Both the position numbers and the translations under genes were made by a program. DNA of 64,000 nt. Source: Vibrio echinoideorum. Lineage in GTDB: Bacteria; Pseudomonadota; Gammaproteobacteria; Enterobacterales; Vibrionaceae. The stretch is taken from assembly GCF_024347455.1 (NCBI RefSeq), contig NZ_AP025484.1:1426001-1490000 (forward strand), in the 5' to 3' direction. Below, piece by piece: positions 24,927-34,698 of this stretch (its first letter is position 1; every line of letters begins with the position of its first letter). Below the pieces are notes generated by a model, which did no database searches, was not told the DNA's origin, and saw nothing but the letters and a program-made list of their open reading frames with translations.

Positions 24927-26297
24927 ATGTCTAACAACACGAATACTGCTCAACCAGAGAAATCTAAAGGCAGTTTCTGGGTTTTCTTAATCCCATCATT
25001 GATTGGTTTGTTCCTTTTCATGGCTCCAATTAGCTATCAAGGTGATCTAACCATCCCTGTCGCTATCTTGGCCAAATCAATTCAAGCGGTTTTCGGTGAG
25101 TCTCTAGTAGCTATCATCACTGCAATCGTTGCCTTCATGTCTGTAGCTTCCGTTTTAAGCACCATTTTCAAGCCTGCATTCATCACATCAAATTCATTTC
25201 TAAACGGCCTTTTCAACCCGTCTCCACTGTGGTTGTTGGTTCGCGTGATTGGTGGTGCTGCGGCATTCATGGCTTTCTTCCAAGTAGGCCCTGAATTTAT
25301 TTGGGAAGAGAACACGGGTGGCTTAGTTTTAGAAGGGCTATTACCGACTCTATTTTCAGTCTTCATCTTTGCTGGTTTGTTACTGCCACTACTGCTTAAC
25401 TTTGGTCTGCTAGAACTGTTTGGCACCTTACTAAGCAAAGTGATGCGCCCAATCTTCAACCTACCGGGTCGTAGTGCTATCGATTGTATGGCTTCCTGGT
25501 TGGGAGATGGCAGTGTTGGTATCCTACTGACAAGCAAGCAATACGAGAAAAAATTCTACACTCAACGTGAAGCTGCGGTTGTTGGTACGACTTTCTCTGC
25601 GGTATCAATCACGTTCAGTCTTGTGGTTATTGCTCAAGTAGAACTAGAGCACCTGTTCCTACCTTTCTACGCAGCAATCTGTTTGGCTGGTATTGTGGCA
25701 GCGGTCATCATTCCTCGTCTTCCGCCATTAAGCATGAAGAAAGACACCTTCATTGATGGCACTAAGCCCCACAAAGACGCTGACGCTATCCCTGCAGGTC
25801 ACTCAACCTTCTCTTGGGGTCTTGAGCTAGCAGTAAATAAAGCATCACAAGTTAAATCAGCTAAATCTGTATTTGCCGAAGGCATTCGTAACGCTGTAGA
25901 TATGGTATTTGGTGTACTACCGGTTGTTATGGGCCTTGGTACGATGGCATTGGTTATTGCAGAATACACCTCCGTATTCTCAATCTTAGGCCAGCCTTTC
26001 ATTCCGTTCCTTGAGCTACTTGGTGTACCTGAAGCGGTAGCAGCATCTGAAACAATCGTCGTTGGTTTTGCGGACATGTTCATTCCAGCAATCCTCGCCG
26101 CTTCTATCGACAATGAGATGACACGTTTTGTTATCGCTGCAATGTCGGTAACTCAACTGATCTACATGTCTGAAGTGGGCGCTCTGCTTTTAGGCAGTAA
26201 GATTCCAGTGAACATCTTAGAGCTATTCATTATCTTTATTCTTCGTACTCTAATTACGCTTCCAGTTATTGCTGGTGTTGCGCATCTAATATTCTAA
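24927..26297 (+). CDS. YjiH-family (nucleoside-recognition/Gate domain) permease
   Basis: The 456-residue inner-membrane protein has about ten hydrophobic segments. It carries two Gate-type halves: one around GRSAIDCMASWLGDGSVGILLTSK (about residues 180-205) and one near SETIVVGFADMFIPAILA (about 370-390). These match the YjiH/nucleoside-recognition family, putative transporters of unknown substrate. It starts at an ATG and ends with its own terminator, so it is probably monocistronic. Confidence 0.82.
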   Translation: MSNNTNTAQPEKSKGSFWVFLIPSLIGLFLFMAPISYQGDLTIPVAILAKSIQAVFGESLVAIITAIVAFMSVASVLSTIFKPAFITSNSFLNGLFNPSPLWLLVRVIGGAAAFMAFFQVGPEFIWEENTGGLVLEGLLPTLFSVFIFAGLLLPLLLNFGLLELFGTLLSKVMRPIFNLPGRSAIDCMASWLGDGSVGILLTSKQYEKKFYTQREAAVVGTTFSAVSITFSLVVIAQVELEHLFLPFYAAICLAGIVAAVIIPRLPPLSMKKDTFIDGTKPHKDADAIPAGHSTFSWGLELAVNKASQVKSAKSVFAEGIRNAVDMVFGVLPVVMGLGTMALVIAEYTSVFSILGQPFIPFLELLGVPEAVAASETIVVGFADMFIPAILAASIDNEMTRFVIAAMSVTQLIYMSEVGALLLGSKIPVNILELFIIFILRTLITLPVIAGVAHLIF

Positions 26298-26732
26298 ATT
26301 AGACGCAGCTGATATAGCATGATGAATCTGCAATTCTATAAAGCCTCACTCTTGTGAGGCTTTTTATTTACATTGAATATATTCACACCTCCGCTTAAAA
26401 TTCCGTCAATATATAAAATTGGCATATCATTCAATTTCATATTAATTATTGCCCTCTACTCTTTAAAATAGAAAACTACTCTCATAAACGTCTAATTAAT
26501 AAATTCTCAATTCCCACGAACTCGAACTTAGCCAACTCTTCAACTCATTGAACGAAATAACAAAAGTAACAATTGTGTGATTAAGTGAATTATACATTGT
26601 CTGGGTTGTTGTATTTTTGTAATCTATTTTGTGAAATTACATTCAAGTAAATTTCAATCTAGTCGATATATATAATTACAAAAACACGATTAACTTTAGT
26701 CTTAGCAAAGCCAGTGAGAAGGGGAAAACTCA
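26298..26732. promoter_or_regulatory. Intergenic region upstream of the chemoreceptor
   Basis: After a terminator (26341-26367) the sequence is AT-rich and non-coding. TCAA at 26643, then 15 bases, then GTCGATAT at 26662 resembles the flagellar sigma-28 consensus TAAA-N15-GCCGATAA (nine of twelve bases), fitting a chemoreceptor gene. This is a candidate only. Confidence 0.4.
26341..26367 (+). terminator. Terminator of the YjiH-like gene
   Basis: AAGCCTCAC pairs with GTGAGGCTT across TCTT and is followed by a T run. Confidence 0.9.
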
Positions 26733-28604
26733 ATGAAATTTAGCCATAAGGTGGTCGCAGCATCATCAGCCTTGCTGCTAGTGACAGTATCATTGCTTTC
26801 AATACAACAACTTTACACCGTAAGAACTGCGGTAGAAAACCACGTCAGTGCGAGCGTTAAAGAGATGGTCGCTGGTGTTAAGAACACCGTGGTATCAGAG
26901 ATGAACGCTAAGAAAGCATTGGCTCAATCAACAACTGAAGTCATCGAGATCAATCCAGAAGATCGTACTTACGTAAAAACTATCCTTGAAAAGCCAAAGC
27001 TTAAAAACAGCTTTCTCGCGGTTGGTTTCGGCTATGAAGCAAACGGTTTCGTCATTGAAAATGATGACGGATGGGAAGCAGGCCCAGATTACGATCCTCG
27101 AATTCGTCCTTGGTACATTGATGCTAAATCCAAAAACAGTTTAGTTGTTACCGCTCCTTATGTGGATGCATCAAGTAAAAAAGTCATCATCTCTGTCGGT
27201 ACGCCAGTGAAAGACAACGGTCGATTCACTGCCGGTATGTTCTACGACCTTGAATTGACTAACCTTGCAACCCTGGTAAACCAAGTGAATTTGTTTGACG
27301 CAGGTTACCTATTCCTCGTCACCGCCGACGGCACAACCATTGCCCATCCGAACGCTAACAACAATGGTCAAACGCTTTCAAGCTATATGCCACAAGCTAC
27401 GATTCGTGAAGGGTCTCAAGAAATTGAAGTCGATGGCAAAACGTTCCTAGTTAACTTCACTCACATCCCAAGTGAAGATTGGTACATTGGTGCAATCCTC
27501 GATGAAGCGATTGCTTTCCAAACCGTTGAAGACTTGAAAAACAGCTCAATGATCTACTCTTTGATTGCCGTTATTCTCAGCATCATTGCACTAACGGTTT
27601 TGATCCGTGTGTTAATGCGTCCACTTGATGTGCTTAACCAAGCGATTCAAGACGTGGCGAGTGGACAAGGTGACTTAACCAAACGACTAGACACCAACAC
27701 AGATAAAGAGTTTTCTGACCTTGCTAAAGGCTTCAATACCTTTACAGAAAACCTGCAAAATCAAATCATTCAATCCAAAGCGATTGGTGTTGATATTAAG
27801 CGCGGGACAGAAATCACGGTTAAAGGCGCAGGCGAATCAGCAAACGCGATGAATACGCAACTGCAGGAACTAGAGCAGTTAGCAACCGCAATGAACGAAA
27901 TGGCGGTGACTGCAACAGAAGTAGCGAATAACGCTCAAGGCGCAGCAGCAGCAGCCCGTGAAGCTGACGAAGCAACGCTAGACGGTACATCTGTAGTCAG
28001 TGACACCACTCAAGCGATTGATAACCTTTCAGCTCGTATCGACCAAGCGGTTGCAGAAGTACAAGTACTGGAATCAGCAACAGCCAACATCGAAACGATT
28101 CTTAAAGTAATCAACGATATTGCAGACCAAACTAACCTACTCGCATTGAACGCAGCGATTGAAGCGGCACGTGCTGGTGAGTCTGGTCGTGGTTTCGCAG
28201 TCGTAGCCGACGAAGTTCGAACTTTGGCACAACGTACTCAAGAATCGACCACTGAAATCCGCAACATGATCGAGCAGCTCCAAGCGGGTGCAAGCTCAGT
28301 ATCGAACGCGATGAACCAAAGTAAAGACACAGCCACTGACGCCGTTGAACGCGCTCAGCAAGCAAACTCTTCACTTGACCGCATCCGTGACGCGATTCAG
28401 CGTATCTCAGATATGAATATTCAAATTGCTTCAGCAGCAGAAGAGCAGAGCTTAGTAGCGGAAGAGATCAACAACAACACAGTTAAGATTAAAGACCTTT
28501 CAACACAAGTATCTAACGCGGCTCAAGAAGCAAACACGGCAATGCAGGTACAAACTGACAATGTTCGTGCACAGGATGAACTATTGAACAAGTTCACGGT
28601 TTAA
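26733..28604 (+). CDS. Methyl-accepting chemotaxis protein with dCache ligand domain
   Basis: The 623-residue chemoreceptor has a first membrane segment (about 8-25), a periplasmic double-Cache domain (about 33-270) with the [11 protein letters not shown] motif typical of amine or amino-acid binding dCache_1 domains, a second membrane segment (about 272-292), a HAMP domain (about 293-347) and a long cytoplasmic signalling helix. The hairpin tip reads [19 protein letters not shown], the CheA/CheW contact region. The ligand is not determined from sequence. A sigma-28-like promoter candidate lies 60 bases upstream and a strong terminator follows. Confidence 0.93.
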   Translation: MKFSHKVVAASSALLLVTVSLLSIQQLYTVRTAVENHVSASVKEMVAGVKNTVVSEMNAKKALAQSTTEVIEINPEDRTYVKTILEKPKLKNSFLAVGFGYEANGFVIENDDGWEAGPDYDPRIRPWYIDAKSKNSLVVTAPYVDASSKKVIISVGTPVKDNGRFTAGMFYDLELTNLATLVNQVNLFDAGYLFLVTADGTTIAHPNANNNGQTLSSYMPQATIREGSQEIEVDGKTFLVNFTHIPSEDWYIGAILDEAIAFQTVEDLKNSSMIYSLIAVILSIIALTVLIRVLMRPLDVLNQAIQDVASGQGDLTKRLDTNTDKEFSDLAKGFNTFTENLQNQIIQSKAIGVDIKRGTEITVKGAGESANAMNTQLQELEQLATAMNEMAVTATEVANNAQGAAAAAREADEATLDGTSVVSDTTQAIDNLSARIDQAVAEVQVLESATANIETILKVINDIADQTNLLALNAAIEAARAGESGRGFAVVADEVRTLAQRTQESTTEIRNMIEQLQAGASSVSNAMNQSKDTATDAVERAQQANSSLDRIRDAIQRISDMNIQIASAAEEQSLVAEEINNNTVKIKDLSTQVSNAAQEANTAMQVQTDNVRAQDELLNKFTV

Positions 28605-28665
28605 CAGAAGTATGTGTTAATCAACGCATAGCTTAACCAACGTTCAGCCAAGAACCTAAAAAACA

Positions 28666-28709
28666 AAAGACCCGTTTACTAGATGCTAGTAAACGGGTCT
28701 TTCTTTTTC
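28666..28709. terminator. Bidirectional terminator between chemoreceptor and amylase
   Basis: An 18-bp perfect stem (GACCCGTTTACTAG with CTAGTAAACGGGTC at its core) with a three-base loop and A and T runs serves both converging genes. Confidence 0.93.
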
Positions 28710-28734
28710 GACTTCTCTTTCTAACCGATCAGAC

Positions 28735-30141
28735 TTAACTCGTCACAGGTTCGAACTCATTAGTCGTCAGCATCATGCACTGATTAGATTCAACCTGAAT
28801 GGTTAGCGTCTTATCGACACAATCAAACACTGCACCAGACAATAAATCCGTTACTGTACCAGTCCAAGTCAGGGATGCCGTTTTACTTCGCTTCGACTTG
28901 TTGATCACCACAATGCCTTTGTCGCCACGGACAAACACCAGCAAATCATCATTTGCCTCAACCACACGCATCGCTTCTCCATGAACATGGTTATGGAACT
29001 GAATCATGTTTTTCATGTAAGGCGCTTGCCAATCGTTAAGCCAACGAGGCTGACCACTCTGATCCAGAATGCCGCTGGTACTCAGTTCACTGTAAACAAG
29101 CGGCACACCGCCGTCTCGACCAAGAATAAAGGCATGCGCTAATCGCTCGTCAACTTCACCCATTACGTGATCCAAAAATACTTCATTATTTGGAATATCA
29201 TGAGTGACGGCAAAAGTGATTGCTCGCATATTCGATAACGCCTGACCAAAACAGTAAGGGTTGATCAGAGATTTAAAGCTGCCCTGCTCTTCAAAGGATT
29301 TGAAGATAGTATTGAACAGAGGGAAATCGTAAGCGCCTAAGCGAGTGTGTTTGAGGTAAGGCTCAAGGAACAACTCATACTCTTCTTTGGTCGCACCACC
29401 ATCAGTAATGATCTCGCCAAAGATGTGCATTTCTTCGCAGATATCATCAGTCCACACCTTGCGTAGATGTGACAGTGTCATGTGTTTCGCTGCGTCTATG
29501 CGAAATCCTTTCACGCCAATCTCTTTTAAGGCTTTTAGGTAAGCTCTCTGCTGCGCGACCACATTGTCGTTGTCTAACAGCGTTGGCAAGCCAGGGTCAC
29601 TAACTCCACCGGTAATACGCCCGTTCTGTACTTCCCAAGTGTCTTTCCAGTTTTTGATACCAAACGCTTCAACAAAATCGTTTTCATCAAATAAAGGCTT
29701 AGAAAGATCGCCAAACAAACGTATGGATTCGTAATAGTCAGCATCTTCTTGATAAGACGCCATGTCTTGCTGATTTGGATACGTTAAATCGCCACGGATA
29801 CCCGACTCATTGGCCATGTGGTTAAACACGACGTCCACATAGGTACGAAGCCCGTGTTGCTTTAACGTGTTCACCATCGCAGTGAAATCTTGCGTGTCAC
29901 CCAACTGATTATCAATCACACGGTAATCTTGTGGTTGATAGCGCTGCCACCATTGGGTGCCAGAATCACGGTCGCAACCTTTAGGTCCGCGTAACGACTT
30001 CATTGCCGGTGATACTAAAACAGATTTATAACCCAATTCTTGGATCAGTGGGGCGTTCTTCATTACGTCAGCGTAGCACCAGTCAAAGGCATGCAAAATC
30101 ACATCTGTCGCTGGGTTGCTTAACATAGCTGAACTATCCAT
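28735..30141 (-). CDS. Cytoplasmic GH13 alpha-amylase
   Basis: The 468-residue enzyme hydrolyses alpha-1,4 glucans. The four GH13 signatures are present: DVVFNH (103-108), GFRIDAAKH (212-220, nucleophile Asp216), FGEIITDG with the acid/base Glu243, and FAVTHDIPNN with His314 and Asp315. It lacks a signal peptide, so it probably acts on internal malto-oligosaccharides or glycogen. The last 80 residues form a beta-sheet domain C. A MalT-box-like sequence lies about 120 bases upstream (30261-30270, leftward), which suggests maltose regulation. Confidence 0.85.
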   Translation of the reverse strand: MDSSAMLSNPATDVILHAFDWCYADVMKNAPLIQELGYKSVLVSPAMKSLRGPKGCDRDSGTQWWQRYQPQDYRVIDNQLGDTQDFTAMVNTLKQHGLRTYVDVVFNHMANESGIRGDLTYPNQQDMASYQEDADYYESIRLFGDLSKPLFDENDFVEAFGIKNWKDTWEVQNGRITGGVSDPGLPTLLDNDNVVAQQRAYLKALKEIGVKGFRIDAAKHMTLSHLRKVWTDDICEEMHIFGEIITDGGATKEEYELFLEPYLKHTRLGAYDFPLFNTIFKSFEEQGSFKSLINPYCFGQALSNMRAITFAVTHDIPNNEVFLDHVMGEVDERLAHAFILGRDGGVPLVYSELSTSGILDQSGQPRWLNDWQAPYMKNMIQFHNHVHGEAMRVVEANDDLLVFVRGDKGIVVINKSKRSKTASLTWTGTVTDLLSGAVFDCVDKTLTIQVESNQCMMLTTNEFEPVTS

Positions 30142-30549
30142 GTTGTTCTCCTACCAAACTTGTTTACAGCTTTCTAGATAAATACAAAGGCTAAAAGGCA
30201 AAGCTGCATAAATTTCCTTAAGAATGGTATTTATTATATGAGTTACTCATTAAAAACCCTCCTCCTCCCACCGATTAGTCACGGCGGATAGTTAAGGGCG
30301 TAGTGCCAATTATCGCATGACGTCTGGGATGAACACTCAGCCATTGTGCTTTTAAATGCGCAAAAAAGTGACAAAAAAGGAGCGTATAAGCTCTCATTTA
30401 AATTCCATTCGATGCATATGATACAACAGTTTTACGACAGAACTTCAGTTACATACTTTTGCAAAGGCAGTGCCTTGAGGCGAGATATTCTTGATAAACG
30501 CCCTGAAACAAACATCGAACAATCCAAACAAAATGCAGAATAAAGCGCA
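30142..30549. promoter_or_regulatory. Amylase upstream region with MalT-box-like sites
   Basis: The region is 408 bases long. Read leftward, 30261-30270 gives TGGGAGGAGG, nine of ten matches to the MalT consensus GGGGAKGAGG. A second, weaker core (GGGATGA) lies rightward at 30326-30332. No convincing gene is present; a 65-codon frame at 30346 has no ribosome site or family. Confidence 0.35.
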
Positions 30550-31449
30550 TCAACCTTCCCAAGGCGCATTTGGCGTCACTTTCTCCATCACAAAATCGAC
30601 AAAGAGTCGGGTCGGTTTCGCCATGTATCGATGAAATTGATAGACCACAAACATGTCTGAGGTTGGTGTGTCATAGTCAGTTAGCACTGGCACTAATTGG
30701 CCATTTTTAAGGTATGGGGTCGCTAATGCAATTGGAATATAAGCGACGCCGAGCCCTTGCAATGCCGAGTCGATAATTAACCTGGCGCCATTCGCCGCGT
30801 AGAAACCAGTCACTTCGACATGATGAGCCTGTTCAGCTTTTGTAAAATGCCATCGGTTATGGGCTATTGAGTGGCCCATAACCAAACAATTAACTTTCTG
30901 AAGGTCCTCTGGCACTTTGATCTTCTTAGCCTTTGTCAGGAACACTGGGCTAGCACAACAGATATTCTTCTTGGGACCAATCCTTCTCGCAATGAGCGAA
31001 GAGTCTTGCAGCGTCCCAGAGCGAAACGCGATATCCATTCGCTCTTCCACCATGTTGATATAGTCATCTGAAGTATCGAGTTCGATACTGATATCCGGGT
31101 ATTGATTTAAGAACTCGACGATCCAAGGTTGTACGTATTGAATCGCAAATTCTAATGGCGACGTAATACGAATTTTGCCTTTTGGCTCTAGCTGAGTTTG
31201 CTTGATCTGTTCATTAGCCTCTTCTAGAGCAGCAAGATGTTGTTGGCACGATTGGAAGTATTGGTGCCCTGCTTCTGTCATAGAAAGCTTACGAGTACTT
31301 CTATGAAGGAGCTTAACGCCTAAGTCAGCTTCGAGCATCTGCACCTTCCTACTTACCGTCGTAGAAGGCATATCCAAAACTTTACCTGCACCAGCAAAAC
31401 TCCCAGCCTCTACAACGTCAATGAACACCTTGATGTCATTCAGATTCAT
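30550..31449 (-). CDS. LysR-type regulator of the pirin/hydrolase pair
   Basis: The 299-residue protein has an N-terminal HTH (SFAGAGKVLDMPSTTVSRKVQMLEADLG) and an effector-binding domain, in the LysR subgroup typified by AaeR and similar regulators. I chose the ATG at 31449: AAAGG lies eight bases before it, and the HTH then begins at the usual residue 3-4; the longer frame adds 15 hydrophobic residues. It is divergent from a pirin gene, with about 108 bases between, and probably regulates it. The inducer is unknown. Confidence 0.85.
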   Translation of the reverse strand: MNLNDIKVFIDVVEAGSFAGAGKVLDMPSTTVSRKVQMLEADLGVKLLHRSTRKLSMTEAGHQYFQSCQQHLAALEEANEQIKQTQLEPKGKIRITSPLEFAIQYVQPWIVEFLNQYPDISIELDTSDDYINMVEERMDIAFRSGTLQDSSLIARRIGPKKNICCASPVFLTKAKKIKVPEDLQKVNCLVMGHSIAHNRWHFTKAEQAHHVEVTGFYAANGARLIIDSALQGLGVAYIPIALATPYLKNGQLVPVLTDYDTPTSDMFVVYQFHRYMAKPTRLFVDFVMEKVTPNAPWEG

Positions 31450-31557
31450 CCTTATTACCTTTAATAACGGGATTAACAAAACCAAATATACCATCTAATC
31501 AAGTAATGATTCTTTTATTAATATTATTTTCAGCAATCAAATTTAAGGACTAACAAA

Positions 31558-32385
31558 ATGATTAGACAAATACATGAAATCAGAAATGGTCGAAATCACG
31601 GCCCCGTAACGAGCTATGTAAGCTCATCGAACCTGAAAGATCTCAACCCTTTTGTGCTGTGGGACCACTTTAAAATGTCGAATGTGAAGGGAACCGCCGG
31701 TTTTGACTTTCACGGACATTCAGGCGTAGCGACCATAAGCTATCCACAGATTGGTGCTATTGCTCACAAAAACACCGGCGGACATTCAGGCTTATTAGAA
31801 GCCGGAGGCATACAAATCATGTCTGCAGGTTCGGGAGTGCTGCACAAAGAGACCGTTCATCCGGACAACAAAGTTGCGGATGCATTTCAGCTCTGGGTTG
31901 CCTTACCCGAAGACGAACATGAATTGGGGCCTGTCACTTATTCAACCCAACAACAAGAGCAACTCCCTGTCGTTGAAGAGGCTCATTCAACCACCAAAGT
32001 ACTTGTGGGACGATTTAACGGCAAACAAAGCAAGGCTCTCACTCCTGTTGATATGACGTATTTACACATCAACTTAGATGCCGAATACACATGGCAATAC
32101 GCAGGAGAACCATCACAGACAACAGCCTTTATTTTTGTACGCCATGGCTCTGTCAGAGTCGGAAGTAAAGACGTATCAGCGGGTGAATTAGGTGTGTTTG
32201 ATAAGAATACATCGCTAATCGCTGTCTCTGCATTAGAGAGTAATGCTGAGTTTGTGATCGTCTCGGGAACCCCATTAAAACAAGACTTCATTAGTAATGG
32301 AGCATCATTACACAGCAGCACTAGCAACTTAATCGCAGGTGTTAGACGAATAAAACAACTGCAATCCCAGCAAGTAAACCAATAA
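31558..32385 (+). CDS. Pirin-family cupin protein
   Basis: The 275-residue protein is a two-domain cupin of the pirin family. The N-terminal domain keeps an FHGHSGVATISY metal-binding stretch with two His, and GSGVLHKETV supplies the His-x-Glu pair, so all four metal ligands are probably present. Bacterial pirins such as YhhW can have quercetinase activity; the activity here is unproven. It starts at an ATG and its stop is 19 bases before the hydrolase gene, so the two are one operon, divergent from LysR. Confidence 0.85.
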   Translation: MIRQIHEIRNGRNHGPVTSYVSSSNLKDLNPFVLWDHFKMSNVKGTAGFDFHGHSGVATISYPQIGAIAHKNTGGHSGLLEAGGIQIMSAGSGVLHKETVHPDNKVADAFQLWVALPEDEHELGPVTYSTQQQEQLPVVEEAHSTTKVLVGRFNGKQSKALTPVDMTYLHINLDAEYTWQYAGEPSQTTAFIFVRHGSVRVGSKDVSAGELGVFDKNTSLIAVSALESNAEFVIVSGTPLKQDFISNGASLHSSTSNLIAGVRRIKQLQSQQVNQ

Positions 32386-32404
32386 CTAAAAAAGGAAGTC
32401 CATT

Positions 32405-32998
32405 ATGAATACTACAACATTCACTCCAGAAAACTCTGTCATGCTACTGATCGACCATCAGGTTGGCACCATGGGTTGGGTTGGCTCGGCTAACCTAGAA
32501 GAGATCAGAAACAACACGGTCGCATTAGCTCGCGCTGCACATGTGACCAAGATGCCGCTGATCCTAACATCGAGTATGGAAGATCAAGCACAAGGCCCTC
32601 TTTTTGATGAGCTGATTAACGCAGTACCAGAAGCTTACGAGAATCGTATTCTTCGTGGAGGAGTTGTCGATAGCATGAAAGATGAAAACTTTGCGGCTGC
32701 GGTTAAAGCAACTGGACGCAAAAATATCATCATTGCAGGGATCACCACGGATGTATGTGTTGTTTACCCAGCGATCACAGCCATAGCTGAAGGTTACAAT
32801 GTACAGGTCGTGGTTGACGGGTCTGGGTCTCCAACAACATTAGCTGATGAAACAGCACTAAGAAGAATGGAAAAACACGGCGTTACCCTAACTTCAACCA
32901 ATCAGTTGATTGCAGAACTGGCGCAAGACTGGAGCACTGACCATGGTAGCAAGCTAATCCAAGTTTTATTCGAAGAGATCATCTCGAAACAACATTGA
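32405..32998 (+). CDS. Isochorismatase-like cysteine hydrolase
   Basis: The 197-residue cytoplasmic enzyme belongs to the isochorismatase-like hydrolase fold. The catalytic Asp is in MLLIDHQ (residue 17) and the nucleophilic Cys in GITTDVCV near residue 119; the Lys is less certain. The family includes nicotinamidases and other amidases, and the pairing of this fold with pirin and LysR occurs in many proteobacteria. Its substrate is unknown. A perfect palindromic terminator follows. Confidence 0.85.
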   Translation: MNTTTFTPENSVMLLIDHQVGTMGWVGSANLEEIRNNTVALARAAHVTKMPLILTSSMEDQAQGPLFDELINAVPEAYENRILRGGVVDSMKDENFAAAVKATGRKNIIIAGITTDVCVVYPAITAIAEGYNVQVVVDGSGSPTTLADETALRRMEKHGVTLTSTNQLIAELAQDWSTDHGSKLIQVLFEEIISKQH

Positions 32999-33082
32999 TT
33001 CACTAAACTGCCGCTACATAACTTTGGTTGCCTTAGAACAACCAAGTTACATAAGCGTTTAAAGTGCGGAAAATGGATACAA

Positions 33083-33110
33083 AAAAGGAGCGTATATACG
33101 CTCCTTTTAT
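33083..33110. terminator. Bidirectional terminator between hydrolase and ppiC
   Basis: AAAAGGAGCGTA and TACGCTCCTTTT form an almost loopless palindrome with A and T runs, placed between two converging genes. Confidence 0.9.
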
Positions 33111-33132
33111 TCAATCTAACACATATTTATAG

Positions 33133-33411
33133 CTAAGTTCTGTAAAGAACCTTCACGACGTGCCAGCCAAATTTTGTTTTCACAAGGTGGGGTACAAGCG
33201 TCTCGCCAGAGAAACAAACCTTATCAAACTGAGGCACCATTTGACCTTTTTTGAACTCGCCTAGGTCGCCGCCCTTTTTACCAGATGGACACGTTGAATG
33301 CTTCTTCGCTAGCGTTTGAAACTTAGCGCCTTTTTTAAGCTGCTTGATGATGTCTTCTGCTACTTCTTTGTGCTTCACCAAAATATGAAGCGCTGCTGCT
33401 GTTCTTGCCAT
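33133..33411 (-). CDS. ppiC: Parvulin-type peptidyl-prolyl isomerase
   Basis: The 92-residue protein is a bare parvulin domain, as E. coli PpiC (93 residues). The signature is complete: [10 protein letters not shown] at the start, [23 protein letters not shown], then [12 protein letters not shown] and [11 protein letters not shown]. There is no signal peptide, so it works in the cytoplasm. It sits alone; a terminator follows and it is divergent from cheV. Confidence 0.92.
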   Translation of the reverse strand: MARTAAALHILVKHKEVAEDIIKQLKKGAKFQTLAKKHSTCPSGKKGGDLGEFKKGQMVPQFDKVCFSGETLVPHLVKTKFGWHVVKVLYRT

Positions 33412-33690
33412 GATAATTCTCAGTGTGTTGCGGTCAGTTTACTTACGACGGTTTAGAACATCGTTAATAAACTGACTGTTGTAATTCTGTTTATCGCTAA
33501 CGACTTGTCGACATAAAACCATCGACAGCGCGCGTTTAGCGTGATTTTAACCCAAGAACTGTCAATCTTCACTCTATAACCGAAAACAACTGCCTTAAAG
33601 CCCCTAAAAACCGTATAGTGACTTGCCGACACCCCTGTTTCCCTTTAAATTAATCCTTATAAATTAAGCGCGTATTAAGTAGGAGCCACT

Positions 33691-34605
33691 ATGGCCAAAC
33701 CGATCAGTAAAGCGAGTCAGTCACAGGGAATGTTGATGTTCAAATTATCCCTTACTCAAAGTTTTGCGATTGGCACGCTTAAGGTAAGAGAAATAGTGCC
33801 TTTTCAGCCGATGACTCAAATCCCATACTCCCATCATCACGTGATTGGTACGGTGACCATCCGCGATCTTACCGTTCCAGTCATTGATATGTCTGCCGCG
33901 ATTGGCTTTCGACCGATAACACCCGCTGAATACCAAGATTGTGTACTCATCGTTACTGACTGTTTGAGAACAGTTGTGGCCTTTTTGGTTCGTTCGATTG
34001 ATAAAATCATTGAATGTGATTGGAAAAGCATTGAATCGCCACCCGCCAGTGTGGGTCGTAATGTGTTTGTGACGGGTATTACGCGTTTTGAAGATCGTAT
34101 CGTGCAAATGCTCGACGTGGAGTTATTACTTTCTAAGATCTACCCGGCTTATGAAAACGCACATATTCCAATGCTGACCGATGTAGAAAGGGAGCGTCTC
34201 AAAGCGCTGAATATCTTATTGGTTGATGACTCTTTAATCGCGCGGAAACAGCTATCAGATGCTTTAGACAGCATCAACATCCCTTACAGCATTTGTAATA
34301 ACGGCTTAGATGCCATCGATCTGATGCGACGCGAGGCCAGCAGAGGCAATGCGATTGATCTTCTCGTGAGTGATATTGAAATGCCTGGGCTAGATGGTTA
34401 CGAACTTGCGTTTGAAGTACAAAATGACAGCGCATTGAGTCATGCTTACTGTATTTTACATACTTCATTATCGAGCGAGATCTGTGTCGACCGAGCCAAT
34501 CAGGTGGGTGCACATGAAGCGCTTGAGAAGTTCAATGCAGGCGAATTAATCGAAGCCATGCTACGCGGCGCAAAAGTCTTAAACGAGGCTTCGACGGCTG
34601 CTTAA
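33691..34605 (+). CDS. cheV: CheV-type chemotaxis coupling protein
   Basis: The 304-residue cytoplasmic protein joins an N-terminal CheW-like coupling domain (about 10-160) to a C-terminal receiver domain (about 173-300) with acidic pair Asp179/Asp180, phosphoacceptor Asp228 in LLVSDIEMPG, and a conserved Lys near residue 287 (ALEKF). It links receptors to CheA and can be phosphorylated. Vibrio carry several CheV paralogues; this one stands alone away from the main chemotaxis cluster. The ATG at 33691 follows AGGAG. Confidence 0.9.
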   Translation: MAKPISKASQSQGMLMFKLSLTQSFAIGTLKVREIVPFQPMTQIPYSHHHVIGTVTIRDLTVPVIDMSAAIGFRPITPAEYQDCVLIVTDCLRTVVAFLVRSIDKIIECDWKSIESPPASVGRNVFVTGITRFEDRIVQMLDVELLLSKIYPAYENAHIPMLTDVERERLKALNILLVDDSLIARKQLSDALDSINIPYSICNNGLDAIDLMRREASRGNAIDLLVSDIEMPGLDGYELAFEVQNDSALSHAYCILHTSLSSEICVDRANQVGAHEALEKFNAGELIEAMLRGAKVLNEASTAA

Positions 34606-34698
34606 GCGCTATTTTGGAAGCTAAACCTGGCATACTGCTCAATGGTTTAGCTTCTTATCTTCTTAAGCATTAGAGATGAATCAGTGTAGAACTCTTCC

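Noticed and set aside
25082..26113. Two long antisense frames opposite the YjiH-like gene
   Set aside because: They are shadows of a strongly hydrophobic coding frame with no ribosome site or family match.
30346..30543. A 65-codon rightward frame between the amylase and LysR genes
   Set aside because: No ribosome site, no recognisable domain and AT-rich intergenic composition; it is more likely chance.
33600..33640. Possible sigma-28 promoter before cheV
   Set aside because: TAAAG and CCGTATAG are present but the spacing is 11 rather than 15 bases, so it does not fit the consensus.
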